Shown here: positions 8,533-18,006 of the stretch, piece after piece
How the letters are laid out: every line of letters begins with the position of its first letter
Position numbering within the stretch: position 1 is the first letter of the stretch
Assembly: GCF_036227225.1 (NCBI RefSeq)
Contig: NZ_CP109444.1
Coordinates: 10,025,501 to 10,089,500, forward strand
Source of the DNA: Streptomyces sp. NBC_01478
Lineage (GTDB): Bacteria; Actinomycetota; Actinomycetes; Streptomycetales; Streptomycetaceae
Direction of reading: 5' to 3'
DNA length: 64,000 nucleotides
Notes under the pieces: model-generated
The model's input: the letters and a program-made list of their open reading frames with translations, nothing else
Told to the model about the DNA's origin: nothing
Database searches by the model: none
Program-made: the position numbers and the translations under genes

Positions 8533-10722
8533 GTGAAGCAGGTTGTACAGAACTACAAGAGCGGCGAGCTGGCGGTGCTCGACGTTCCGGTACCGGGGTG
8601 CAAGCCGGGCGGTGTGCTGGTGCGCAGCGCCTACTCGCTGATATCCACCGGCACCGAGCTCATGAAGGTCTCCGAGGCCGGCATGTCGATGCTGGGCAAG
8701 GCCCGCTCCCGGCCGGACCAGGTGGCCAAGGTCATGCAGAGCGTGGCCACCAACGGGGTGCCCGCCACCTACCGCAAGGTGATGGGCAAGCTGGACTCCT
8801 ACACCCCGCTGGGCTACTCGCTGTGCGGGGTGGTCGAGCAGGTCGGCGCCGGCATCGACGACGTGAAGGTCGGCGACCTGGTGGCCTGCGCGGGCAACGA
8901 ACACGCGCTGCACGCCGAACTGAACTGGGTGCCGAAGAACCTCTACGCCCCGGTCCCCGACGGACTCGCCCCGCGGCACGCGGCCTTCGGCACCGTCGGC
9001 TCGATCGCGATGCAGGGCGTCCGCCAGGGCGAGCCGCAGCTCGGCGAGGTGGCACTGGTCATCGGCCTCGGACTGATCGGCCAACTGGTGGTCCAGCTCC
9101 TCACCGCCGCCGGAGTCCGCGTGGTCGGCGCCGACCCCGACCCGACCCGCTGCGAACTCGCCGAGCGCCTCGGCGCCGCGGCCTGCGGCGACCCCGCGTC
9201 CGCGGCCGTGGAGGCGGCCGTCGCCGAACTCACCGACGGCCACGGCGTGGACCAGGTGTTCCTGGCCGCAGGCGGCGGCAGCAACCAGCCCGTCGAGCTG
9301 GCCGCCCGGCTCGCACGGGACCGCGGCCGGGTCGTCGACATCGGCAAGTGCCGCCTCGACCTGCCCTGGAACGCGTACTACGAGAAGGAACTCGACGTCC
9401 GCTTCTCGCGCTCCTACGGCCCCGGGCGCTACGACCCGTCGTACGAGCTGGAGGGACGCGACTACCCGATCGGCTACGTCCGCTGGACCGAGCGCCGCAA
9501 CCTGGCGTGCTTCCTCGACCTGCTCGCCCGCGGCAGCGTCGACGTGGAGCCCCTGGTCTCCCACCTCGCCGACTTCGACGACGCCGTCGAGACGTACCGG
9601 CGCCTGAAGGACGGCGAACTCAAGGCCGTCGCCGTGCTGTTCCGGTACCCCGAGCAGACGGAGGAAGCGGGGGAGCCGGAGGCCCCGGCGGTGGCCGTGC
9701 CCGCGGTGCCACGCGGCACCCGGGCGTCCGCCCCGGCCCGGTCCGCCAAGACTCCGGTGCGCCTCGCGTTCGTCGGCGCGGGCAACTACGCGACGTCGAT
9801 GCTGCTGCCGCACCTGGCGCAGCGCGAGGGCGTCGAGCTGTCGACCGTCGTCACCACGACGGCGCTGTCCGCGGCCAACGCGCAGCGGAAGTTCGGCTTC
9901 GCCAACGCGACCACCGACCTCGACGCCGTGCTCGGCGACAAGTCCGTCGACGCCGTGTTCGTGGTCACCCGGCACAGCTCGCACGCCGAACTGACCCGGC
10001 AGGCACTGCTGGCCGGCAAGACCGTGTTCGTGGAGAAGCCCCTGGCCCTCACCGAGGACGAGCTGGCCGGCGTACTCGCGGCGGTGGAGGAGTCCGGCAA
10101 CGACCGACTGCAGGTGGGCTTCAACCGCCGGTTCGCACCGCTGCTCCAGGAGGCCAAGGAGCGGTTCGGCGCCCGGACCGGTCCGGCGAACCTGCGCTAC
10201 CTGGTCAACGCGGGCAAGCTGCAGCACGGCAGTTGGTACCTCCAACAGGGCGCCGAGGGCTCGCGGTTCGCCGGCGAGGGCGGCCACTTCATCGACACGG
10301 CGAGCTGGCTCCTCGACGCCGACCCGGTCTCCGTGTACGCGACGGCCGCGCCCGGCAACGAGGACCTCCAGGTCGTCCTGCGTTACCCGGACGGCTCCAC
10401 CGCCACCGTCAGCTACGTCACCACCGGCGCCCCCGGTTTCCCCAAGGAGACCCTGGACCTCGTCGCGGACGGCAAGGTGCTGCGGCTCGACGACTTCGTC
10501 CGTGCCTCCGTCCACGGCCGTAAGAAGTGGGTCAGTTCGCGGCTGCCCAAGGCCCGGGACAAGGGGCAGAACGCCGAACTCGCCGCGTTCATCAAGGCCG
10601 TGCGGACCGGCGGGCCGATGCCGGTGCCGCTGGAGTCGCTGGTCGCCACCACGGCGGCCACCCTCGCCGTGCAGGCCGGCCTGGCCGGCGGCGTGCCGGT
10701 CACGTTGGCGAGGACGCCATGA
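8533..10722 (+). CDS. Two-domain oxidoreductase: MDR dehydrogenase plus Gfo/Idh/MocA
   Basis: Two oxidoreductases are joined in 729 residues. Residues 1 to about 375 form a medium-chain dehydrogenase (VIGLGLIGQLVVQLLTAAG is the Rossmann motif). After an Ala/Pro-rich linker near 378-405, a Gfo/Idh/MocA domain begins with FVGAGNYATSMLLPHL and carries the hallmark VEKPLAL near 500. This architecture is regularly found next to heparinase-type and asparagine-synthase-type genes in polysaccharide loci, which is exactly the context here. Its substrate is presumably a sugar or a sugar on the polymer, but it is not known. GTG start with AGGAG upstream. The stop overlaps the next ATG. Confidence 0.9.
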   Translation: MKQVVQNYKSGELAVLDVPVPGCKPGGVLVRSAYSLISTGTELMKVSEAGMSMLGKARSRPDQVAKVMQSVATNGVPATYRKVMGKLDSYTPLGYSLCGVVEQVGAGIDDVKVGDLVACAGNEHALHAELNWVPKNLYAPVPDGLAPRHAAFGTVGSIAMQGVRQGEPQLGEVALVIGLGLIGQLVVQLLTAAGVRVVGADPDPTRCELAERLGAAACGDPASAAVEAAVAELTDGHGVDQVFLAAGGGSNQPVELAARLARDRGRVVDIGKCRLDLPWNAYYEKELDVRFSRSYGPGRYDPSYELEGRDYPIGYVRWTERRNLACFLDLLARGSVDVEPLVSHLADFDDAVETYRRLKDGELKAVAVLFRYPEQTEEAGEPEAPAVAVPAVPRGTRASAPARSAKTPVRLAFVGAGNYATSMLLPHLAQREGVELSTVVTTTALSAANAQRKFGFANATTDLDAVLGDKSVDAVFVVTRHSSHAELTRQALLAGKTVFVEKPLALTEDELAGVLAAVEESGNDRLQVGFNRRFAPLLQEAKERFGARTGPANLRYLVNAGKLQHGSWYLQQGAEGSRFAGEGGHFIDTASWLLDADPVSVYATAAPGNEDLQVVLRYPDGSTATVSYVTTGAPGFPKETLDLVADGKVLRLDDFVRASVHGRKKWVSSRLPKARDKGQNAELAAFIKAVRTGGPMPVPLESLVATTAATLAVQAGLAGGVPVTLARTP

Positions 10723-12686
10723 CCATGAGCGCGGGCTGGTACCTGCGCCGGCTGTCCCGGATGGGCCCGCGCGAGATCGCGGGCCGGGCGGGCGACACCG
10801 TGCGCAGACGGCGCTGGCGGTCGGCGCGGCCGGACTGTCCGAGCGTCACCGGCGCCCGCTTCACCGCCGTCCTGCCCGCGGGCACGGTCGCCGAGGTACC
10901 GCCGGACGCCGTGAAACGGCTGGTCGCCGAGGCGGACCAACTGATGGCCGGGCACGGCGAGTTCTTCGGGGTGGCCCGCGACGACCTCACCGACCCGGAC
11001 TGGTTCCACGACCCGAAGACCGGGCGCCGGGTTCCGTCGGGCTATGCCTTCGACGTGCCGTACCGGAACGAGGAACTGGCCGGGGACATCAAGCAGATCT
11101 GGGAGCCGTCCCGGCACCAGTACCTCACCGTGCTCGCCGCCGCCTACGCGGTCACCGGGGACGAGCGGTACGCAGAGCGCGTCGCCGGGCATCTGCGCTC
11201 CTGGTGGGCGGCCAACCCGCCGCTGCAAGGCGTGCACTGGATCAGCGGCATCGAGCTGGGCATCCGGCTGCTGTCCTGGGTGTGGATCCGGCGGCTGCTC
11301 GACAACTGGCCGGGCGCGGCCGAGCTGTTCGAGGACAACCCGGTGGCGCTCAACCAGATCTGGCACCACCAGCGCTGGCTGGCCGCCTTCCCCAGCCGGG
11401 GCTCCTCGGCGAACAACCACGTCATCGCCGAGACCGCCGGGCAGTTCGCCGCGGCCTGCGCGTTCGACTGGTTCCCCTCGTCGGCGCGTTGGCGGTCCGA
11501 CGCGCTGCGCTCGCTGGAGCGGGAGTTGCGCGCCAACACCTTCGACTCCGGCCTCAACCGCGAGCTGGCCACCGAGTACCACGGACTCGTCCTGGAACTC
11601 GGCCTGGCCGCGCTGGCCGAGGCCGACGCCGCAGGCGTGCCGGTGCCCGAGTCGCTCCGGCTGGTGCTGCTGCGGATGACCGACGCCCTCGCGGCCGTCG
11701 TCGACAACCGGCTGCGCCCGCCCCGCCAGGGGGACGCGGACGACGGCCACGGCCTGATCCTGGACGGCGAGGGCACCGACCGCTGGGCCTCGCTACTGGC
11801 CACCGGCGACGCCGTGTTCGGCCGGCTCGACTGGTGGCCGACGGTCACCGCCACCGACGTGCGCACCCCACTGCTGGCCGCGCTCATCAGGCCGTACGCG
11901 AAGGACGGAACCGCCCGCCCGGCGACCAGGCCGGCCCACTTCGCCGACGCGGGGCTCACCGTCCTGCGCGGTCCGGAAGAGATCTGGTGCCGCTGCGACG
12001 GCGGTCCGCACGGCTTCCTCTCCATCGCCGCGCACGCCCACGCCGACGCGCTGTCCGTGGAGGTACGGCACGACGGGATCGACGTGCTCGCCGACCCGGG
12101 GACGTACTGCTACCACGGGCAGCCCGAGTGGCGGCAGTACTTCCGGTCGACCCTCGGCCACAACACCCTGCAACTGGACGGCGCCGACCAGTCGGTCTCC
12201 GGCGGCCCGTTCCTGTGGACCCGGCAGGCCCGCACCCGCGTCCTGGACGTGGACAACTCCGGTGACGGGGTGGCGCGTTGGGCCGCCGAGCACGACGGCT
12301 ATCAGGGGTCCGTGCACCGTCGTCGGGTGGAACTGACGGCCGCCGACCAGGAGTTGAAGATCGTCGACGAGGTGACCGGCCCGCGCCGGGACGTGCGACT
12401 GGCGTTCCACCTCGGCCCGGCGATCGCCGCGGACCTGGTGGGGCACCGCGCGGTGCTCACCTGGATCCGGGACGGCGAGGGGCGTTCCGCGGTGCTCGAA
12501 CTGCCGGGGCAACTGTCCTGGCGGGCGCACCGCGGCGAGAGCGAACCGCCGTTGGGCTGGTACTCCGCCGGATTCGGGCGCAAGGAACCCACCACCACGC
12601 TGATCGGCACCGGATTCGCCGACGGCACGGACGGGTTCACCACCGTGCTCGGGTTCCGCGGCCAGGAGGGCACGTGGGGAACATGA
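10719..12686 (+). CDS. Heparinase II/III (alginate-lyase-like) family protein
   Basis: This is a polysaccharide-lyase-like protein of 655 residues. The N-terminal half is an alpha/alpha toroid (segments WISGIELGIRLLSWVW and SSANNHVIAE). The C-terminal beta-sandwich contains the hallmark AHAHADALSVEV, then DPGTYCYHG and STLGHNTLQLDG. No signal peptide is evident, so it is probably cytoplasmic. In similar operons it is thought to act on intermediates or trapped polymer rather than on external substrate. ATG overlaps the preceding stop (ATGA). Lyase activity on uronate polymers would fit the GDP-mannose dehydrogenase upstream. The reaction is inferred. Confidence 0.88.
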   Translation: MTMSAGWYLRRLSRMGPREIAGRAGDTVRRRRWRSARPDCPSVTGARFTAVLPAGTVAEVPPDAVKRLVAEADQLMAGHGEFFGVARDDLTDPDWFHDPKTGRRVPSGYAFDVPYRNEELAGDIKQIWEPSRHQYLTVLAAAYAVTGDERYAERVAGHLRSWWAANPPLQGVHWISGIELGIRLLSWVWIRRLLDNWPGAAELFEDNPVALNQIWHHQRWLAAFPSRGSSANNHVIAETAGQFAAACAFDWFPSSARWRSDALRSLERELRANTFDSGLNRELATEYHGLVLELGLAALAEADAAGVPVPESLRLVLLRMTDALAAVVDNRLRPPRQGDADDGHGLILDGEGTDRWASLLATGDAVFGRLDWWPTVTATDVRTPLLAALIRPYAKDGTARPATRPAHFADAGLTVLRGPEEIWCRCDGGPHGFLSIAAHAHADALSVEVRHDGIDVLADPGTYCYHGQPEWRQYFRSTLGHNTLQLDGADQSVSGGPFLWTRQARTRVLDVDNSGDGVARWAAEHDGYQGSVHRRRVELTAADQELKIVDEVTGPRRDVRLAFHLGPAIAADLVGHRAVLTWIRDGEGRSAVLELPGQLSWRAHRGESEPPLGWYSAGFGRKEPTTTLIGTGFADGTDGFTTVLGFRGQEGTWGT

Positions 12687-14227
12687 GACGGCACTGGGCA
12701 CTGGCGGCCGTACCGCTGGCGCTGGTCCTGCTGACGGTCACCGGCTGCGACAGCACGTCGAGCGCCCCGGCCACGACGAAGCCGAACGCCGCGCCGTCCA
12801 CGGCCACGTCCGCCGCGCGGTCCGTGGCCCGGGTGTGCGCCGACCCCGCCGCCGGACCGGCCAAGGCGCCGGCCGGCGCGGTGACCGTGGACCCCAAGGT
12901 GGTCGGCGATCTGGCGGCGAAGACCAAGAACAGCCCTCCGAACACCACGTTCTGGCTCGAGCCGGGCACGCACAAGCTGGAGCGGGACCGCTACGCCCAG
13001 GTCATCCCCAAGAAGGGGGACCGCTACCTCGGCGCGCCGGGCGCGGTGCTCGACGGCCGGAAGGTCAACCAGTACGCCTTCACCGGCAACGCCGCCGACG
13101 TCACCATCCGCTATCTGACCGTGCGGGGATTCGTCGCGCCGCAGGACGAGGGCGTCGTCAACCACGACTCGGCCGACGGGTGGGTGATCGCGGACAGCAC
13201 GATCAAGGACAACGCCGGCGCCGGGCTGATGGCCGGTGCCCGCCAGCAGGTCCGCGCCGACTGCCTGCGCGACAACGGCCAGTACGGCATGAACGCCTAC
13301 AAGGGCAACGGGCAAATCACCGGCCTGGTGGTCGAGGGGAACGAGATCGTCGGCAACAACACCGGTGACTGGGAGCGGAAGCAGAAGGGCTGCGGCTGCA
13401 CCGGAGGCATCAAGTTCTGGGAGGTCAACGGCGCCGAGATCAGCGGCAATTGGGTGCACGACAACCGTGGCACCGGGCTGTGGGCGGACACCAACAACAA
13501 CGACTTCCGTATCGAGAACAACGTGATCGAGGCCAACGACGGTGCCGCACTGATCTACGAGACGAGCTACAACGCGGTCATCCGGGACAACACGATCCGG
13601 CGGAACAACTGGGTCGAGGGCCGCGAGGCGGCAGACAGCGGCGACAACTTCCCTTACGCGACCGTCTACTTGTCCGAGTCCGGCGGCGAACCACGGGTCC
13701 GGGCCCGCACCGACAAGATCGAGATCTACCGGAACGTGCTGGAGGACAACTGGTCCGGGATCACCCTGTGGGAGAACGCCGACCGGTTCTGCAACAGCCC
13801 GGCCAACACCTCGTCCGGTGACTGCACGCTGCTGGTGAAGAAGACCGGCAGTTGTGTGAGGCCGGCGATCACCAAGGCGCCGCTCTACTCGGACTGCCGG
13901 TGGAAGACCCAGCGGGTGGACATCCACGACAACCGCTTCGTCCTCGACGAGTCCGTCGTCAAGTGCACGGAGATGTGCGACCGCATGGGCGTGCTGTCCA
14001 ACTACGGCACCTATCCGGACTGGTCGCCGTACCAGGGCGAAGGGGTGGCCGAGGCCATCACCGAGAAGCAGCACAACCGCTGGCACGACAACGTCTACGT
14101 CGGGCCGTGGAAGTTCGTCGCCGAGGACCAGAGCAGGGTGCTCGACTTCGGACAGTGGCAGGCGGCGCCGTACCAGCAGGACCAGGGCAGCACCCTCGAC
14201 CTCCAGGCCGGTGGTGGAGATGGGTGA
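12683..14227 (+). CDS. Right-handed parallel beta-helix lipoprotein
   Basis: A secreted lipoprotein of 514 residues. The signal peptide ends in the lipobox VTGC with Cys at residue 22, followed by a Ser/Thr/Ala-rich spacer to about residue 55. From about 120 to 400 short repeated strands with Asn-rich turns (SNY, NNTGD, DTNNNDF, ENNVIEANDG) indicate a right-handed beta-helix, as in pectate lyases and the alginate C5-epimerase AlgG. An epimerase or lyase on the secreted polymer is plausible. ATG overlaps the preceding stop; a GTG three codons upstream with a better-placed AGGAGGG is an alternative start. Confidence 0.82.
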   Translation: MRRHWALAAVPLALVLLTVTGCDSTSSAPATTKPNAAPSTATSAARSVARVCADPAAGPAKAPAGAVTVDPKVVGDLAAKTKNSPPNTTFWLEPGTHKLERDRYAQVIPKKGDRYLGAPGAVLDGRKVNQYAFTGNAADVTIRYLTVRGFVAPQDEGVVNHDSADGWVIADSTIKDNAGAGLMAGARQQVRADCLRDNGQYGMNAYKGNGQITGLVVEGNEIVGNNTGDWERKQKGCGCTGGIKFWEVNGAEISGNWVHDNRGTGLWADTNNNDFRIENNVIEANDGAALIYETSYNAVIRDNTIRRNNWVEGREAADSGDNFPYATVYLSESGGEPRVRARTDKIEIYRNVLEDNWSGITLWENADRFCNSPANTSSGDCTLLVKKTGSCVRPAITKAPLYSDCRWKTQRVDIHDNRFVLDESVVKCTEMCDRMGVLSNYGTYPDWSPYQGEGVAEAITEKQHNRWHDNVYVGPWKFVAEDQSRVLDFGQWQAAPYQQDQGSTLDLQAGGGDG

Positions 14228-15512
14228 GAACCTGACGCGCGGACCGGACACGGCGGCGACGCTGCCCGGCGCCGAACCGCGCCCGGCCGGCACACCGAAG
14301 ACCGTCGGCATCGTCTGGGGACTGCTGATCCTCAACACGCTCGGCTCCGCCGGGGCGAAGACCATCGTCCCGCTGCCCCGCTCCCTCATCCAGATGGTCA
14401 CCATGGGCTCGCTGGTCGCCGCGTTCGCGCTGGCGCTCGCGGTCAACCAGCGGGTGCGCATCAGGTCCAGCGCCTACGTGCTGCTGCTCTCCCTGCTGCT
14501 GGTGTCGAGCGTGATCTCCAGCGCGAGCCTGGAGTCCGGGACGGGCGCGCTGTTCCGCTGCTTCCGGCTGACCCTCTTCGTCGGCACCCTGTGGCTGCTC
14601 AGCCGCTGGTGGGACGGCAGCCTCACGTTCGTCCGCTACCACATCAGGGCGTACTTCGCGGTGCTCGGCTCGGTGGCCCTCGGCCTGGTCGTCTCCCCGG
14701 GCAAGGCACTGCCCGGCCTCTACGGCGGACGCCTCGTCGGCGCGCTGTGGCCGCTCACCCCGCCGCAGATCGGGCAGTACGCGGCGGTCATCATCGGGCT
14801 CACCGCGCTGCTCGTCATCGGCAAACGGACCGACCGGACCAGCGCCGTGCTGGTCATCGTGCCGTCGCTGGTGCTGCTCGCGCTGACCCACACCCGGACG
14901 GCCACGCTCGGCCTGCTCCTCGGGCTGGCGCTCGCGATCGGCTCGCTCATGCTGACCAGTGCCGCGGCCCGCCGGTTCTTCACCTGGGCGGTGCTGATCT
15001 CCGTGGTGGCCGCGGTGGGCTTCGCCTCCGCGCTGCAGACGTGGTTCCTGCGCGGCCAGAGCCAGGAGAACTTCTCCAGTCTCACCGGCCGGGCCAAGGT
15101 CTGGAACGCCCTGCTGGCCGAGCCCCGGTCGGCCGCGGAGAAGGCGTTCGGCGTGGGCCTGGGCGACAAGTCCTTCGGCGGGCTGCCGATCGACAACAGT
15201 TGGCTGGCCGTCTACAACGAACAGGGTCTGATCGGTGTCACCCTCGTCGCCGCGATCATCGTCGTGCTGGGCGGCGTCGCGCTGCTGCGCCCGCCCTCGC
15301 TGCAGCGGGCCTGCGCGATCTTCCTGATCAGCTACTGCGCGATCGCCTCGTACACCGAGGCCGGTCTCGGCGACGCCTCGCCGTATCTGCTCCATCTGGC
15401 CCTGGCCGCCTCGCTGTTGGCGGCGCCCGCCCGGGCCGCCGCTCCGCTCGCCCTGCCCGAGGCCCCGCGCCGGCACATCCCGCGCTGGGCCCGTAGATCG
15501 GAGGTGACCTGA
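14220..15512 (+). CDS. O-antigen ligase/Wzy-like polymerase membrane protein
   Basis: This is a polytopic membrane protein of about 430 residues with roughly ten to twelve hydrophobic helices and a long extracellular loop holding TGRAKVWNALL and later IDNSWLAVYNEQG. This pattern is that of the O-antigen ligase/polymerase family, which joins lipid-linked repeat units outside the membrane. The motif THTRTATLGL near 224 matches the conserved arginine region. It overlaps the beta-helix gene by 8 bases. GTG codons at 14211 and 14214 are alternative starts. It is the likely polymerase of this operon, since no other Wzy candidate is present. Confidence 0.83.
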   Translation: MGENLTRGPDTAATLPGAEPRPAGTPKTVGIVWGLLILNTLGSAGAKTIVPLPRSLIQMVTMGSLVAAFALALAVNQRVRIRSSAYVLLLSLLLVSSVISSASLESGTGALFRCFRLTLFVGTLWLLSRWWDGSLTFVRYHIRAYFAVLGSVALGLVVSPGKALPGLYGGRLVGALWPLTPPQIGQYAAVIIGLTALLVIGKRTDRTSAVLVIVPSLVLLALTHTRTATLGLLLGLALAIGSLMLTSAAARRFFTWAVLISVVAAVGFASALQTWFLRGQSQENFSSLTGRAKVWNALLAEPRSAAEKAFGVGLGDKSFGGLPIDNSWLAVYNEQGLIGVTLVAAIIVVLGGVALLRPPSLQRACAIFLISYCAIASYTEAGLGDASPYLLHLALAASLLAAPARAAAPLALPEAPRRHIPRWARRSEVT

Positions 15513-15514
15513 GC

Positions 15515-16756
15515 ATGCACGTTCTCGTGGTGCACAACCGCTACAACTCGGCACAGCCGAGCGGGGAGAACAAGGTCGTCGACCAGGAGGTGGAGCTGCT
15601 GCGCGCGGCCGGCCACCGGGTCGAGGTCTTCGAGCGGCGCAGCGACGACATCGGCGCCCGCTCCCTCCTCGGCAAGGTCGCGGTGCCGCTCCTGGTGCCG
15701 TGGAACCCGGCGGTGCGCACGGAGCTCGCCGACAGGCTGCGCGCCGAGCGGCCGGACGTGGTGCACGTCCACAACGTGTTCCCGCTGCTGTCGCCCGCGG
15801 TCCTCGCCGCCTGCGCCGACGCCGGGGTGCCCGCCGTCGCCACGCTGCACAACTACACCCAGATCTGCCCGCCCGGCACGCTCCAGCGGGACGGCCGGCC
15901 GTGCACCGAGTGCGTCGGCTCGACGCCGCTGCCCGCCGTCCGGCACGGCTGCTACCGCAACTCCCGCCTCGCGACGGTGCCGCTCGCGGTCAGCCTGTCG
16001 GTCAACCGGCGGCGCTGGTGGACCGGCGTGGAGCGTTTCCTCTGCATCTCCGCCGCGCAGCGCGACGTCCTGGTGCGCGCCGGCATGCCGGCCGAACGCC
16101 TGTCGGTCAAGCACAACTTCGTCCCCGAACCGGACATCCGCCGGGACGGCGGCGGCGAGCAACTGCTCTATCTCGGCCGGCTCGCGGAGGCCAAGGGCGT
16201 ACGGCTGCTCATGGCCGCGTGGGACGAGGTCGCGGCCGGCGGCGGCGTGGGCGTCCCGCTCGCGATCGCCGGCACCGGACCGCTGGAGAAGGAGGTGACC
16301 GCCTGGGCGGCGGGCCGCGACGACGTGCGCTACGTCGGCCTGCTGGACCCGGCGGAGTGCCGCAAGGCCATCGCGCGGTCGGTCGCCGTGATCGCGCCCT
16401 CGACCTGGCTGGAGGCGTTCGGCCTGGTGGTCGTGGAGGCGATGGCGGCCGGGGTGCCGACCGTCGCCGCCGGCCACGGCGCCTTCGTCGAACTCGTCGA
16501 GGACGGCGTCACCGGGCTGCTGCACGAGCCGGGCGAGGCCGCCTCGCTCGCGTCCGGCATCCGCCGGATCACGGCCGACCCGGACCGCAACGGGGAGATG
16601 GGCCGGGCCGCCCGGCGCCGCTACGAGCAGGGATTCAGCCCGGCCGTCGGCCTGGAGCGCCTGCTGGAGGAGTACCGCACCGCGATCGCGGGACGGTCAG
16701 CACTGGTTCGCGATGGGGACACCCACGCGAGCAGGGGGGATGGGGACAGCAGATGA
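15515..16756 (+). CDS. Glycosyltransferase family 4
   Basis: This is a GT-B glycosyltransferase of 413 residues. The N-terminal domain opens with VLVVHNRYNSAQPSGENKV. A Cys-rich insertion around 120-145 (QICPPGTL, CTECVG, HGCYRNS) is characteristic of one GT4 subgroup. The donor-binding half has LYLGRLAEAKGV and the acidic PSTWLEAFGLVVVEAMAAGVP region near 290-315. GAGGTGACCTGAGC lies upstream of the ATG, two bases after the polymerase stop. It overlaps the next gene (ATGA). Donor and acceptor are unknown. Confidence 0.9.
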   Translation: MHVLVVHNRYNSAQPSGENKVVDQEVELLRAAGHRVEVFERRSDDIGARSLLGKVAVPLLVPWNPAVRTELADRLRAERPDVVHVHNVFPLLSPAVLAACADAGVPAVATLHNYTQICPPGTLQRDGRPCTECVGSTPLPAVRHGCYRNSRLATVPLAVSLSVNRRRWWTGVERFLCISAAQRDVLVRAGMPAERLSVKHNFVPEPDIRRDGGGEQLLYLGRLAEAKGVRLLMAAWDEVAAGGGVGVPLAIAGTGPLEKEVTAWAAGRDDVRYVGLLDPAECRKAIARSVAVIAPSTWLEAFGLVVVEAMAAGVPTVAAGHGAFVELVEDGVTGLLHEPGEAASLASGIRRITADPDRNGEMGRAARRRYEQGFSPAVGLERLLEEYRTAIAGRSALVRDGDTHASRGDGDSR

Positions 16757-18006
16757 CACGATGCCGACTCTGCGGCTCGGAAGCGATGGCGAGCGTCGTC
16801 GACCTTGGGGCGACACCGCCGTGTGAGAGCTTTCTCGCCGCGGACCAACTGGACCTGCCGGAGCCGGCGTACCCGCTGCACCTGCGGGTCTGCACCGACT
16901 GCTGGCTGGCGCAGATACCGCCGCTGATCACGCCGGAGGAGACGTTCAAGGAGTACGCGTACTTCTCCTCGTTCTCGACCTCCTGGGTGGAGCACGCGCG
17001 CACGTTCGTCGACGGCGCCGTACAGCGCCTCGACCTCGGCACCGACGCCTTCGTGGTCGAGGTCGCGAGCAACGACGGCTACCTGCTGCGGCACGTGGTG
17101 GACCGGGGGATCCGCTGCCTGGGCATCGAGCCCTCGGTGAACGTCGGTGCCGCGGCGCGCGAGGCGGGGGTGCCCACGTTCACGGACTTCCTGAGCCCCG
17201 ACACCGGCTCGGCCGTCCGCGCCGAGCACGGCCCGGCGGACCTGGTCGTGGCCAACAACGTGTACGCGCACATCCCCGACGTGGTCGGCTTCACCCAGGG
17301 GCTGCGCGCCCTGGTCGCCGACGACGGCTGGGTCTCCATCGAGGTGCAGCACCTGCTGACCCTGATCGAGGAGAACCAGTACGACACGATCTACCACGAG
17401 CACTTCCAGTACTACACGGTCGCCTCCGCGATCCGGGCCCTCGCCAGCGGCGGACTCGCCCTCGTGGACGTCGAGTTGCTGCCCACGCACGGCGGCTCCA
17501 TCCGGCTGTGGGCCCGCCCCGCCGAGGTCGCGGGGGAGCCCTCGCAGCGGGTGGCCGACGTACTGGCCCGCGAAAAGGCCGCCGGGCTCCAGGAGTTGGC
17601 CGGATACACCGAGTTCTCCGCCCGGGTCGCCAAGGTGCGCCGGGACCTGCTGCGGTTCCTCATCGACGCGGCCGAGCGCGGCGAGACGGTCGTCGGCTAC
17701 GGCGCCCCCGGCAAGGGCAACACCCTGCTCAACCACTGCGGCATCCGCCCCGACCTGCTCGCCTACACGGTCGACCGCAACCCGTACAAGCACGGCCGGT
17801 TCACCCCCGGCACCCGCATCCCGATCCTGCCGCCCGAGCAGATAGCGGCCGACAAGCCGGACTACGTCCTCGTCCTGCCGTGGAACCTGCGGGCCGAGCT
17901 GGTCGAGCAACTGTCCTTCGTGCACGAGTGGGGCGGCCGGCTCGTCTTCCCCATCCCGGAACTGAGCATCGTCGAGGCGGCGCAGTCGAAAGAGGTCACA
18001 GCATGA
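16753..18006 (+). CDS. NDP-sugar C-methyltransferase (class I SAM, zinc-binding N-terminus)
   Basis: A 417-residue enzyme of the sugar C-methyltransferase family (TylC3-like), which adds a methyl branch to a keto-sugar nucleotide. The N-terminal zinc site is formed by Cys 4, 7, 47 and 50. The SAM-binding motif VVEVASNDGYLL is near 98-109. The family signature YHEHFQYYT follows, and the C-terminal domain carries YGAPGKGNTLLN. It begins the block of sugar-modifying genes that runs to 27.1 kb and is coupled by ATGA overlaps on both sides. The predicted product is a branched-chain sugar; which keto-sugar it uses is not visible. Confidence 0.88.
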   Translation: MTRCRLCGSEAMASVVDLGATPPCESFLAADQLDLPEPAYPLHLRVCTDCWLAQIPPLITPEETFKEYAYFSSFSTSWVEHARTFVDGAVQRLDLGTDAFVVEVASNDGYLLRHVVDRGIRCLGIEPSVNVGAAAREAGVPTFTDFLSPDTGSAVRAEHGPADLVVANNVYAHIPDVVGFTQGLRALVADDGWVSIEVQHLLTLIEENQYDTIYHEHFQYYTVASAIRALASGGLALVDVELLPTHGGSIRLWARPAEVAGEPSQRVADVLAREKAAGLQELAGYTEFSARVAKVRRDLLRFLIDAAERGETVVGYGAPGKGNTLLNHCGIRPDLLAYTVDRNPYKHGRFTPGTRIPILPPEQIAADKPDYVLVLPWNLRAELVEQLSFVHEWGGRLVFPIPELSIVEAAQSKEVTA

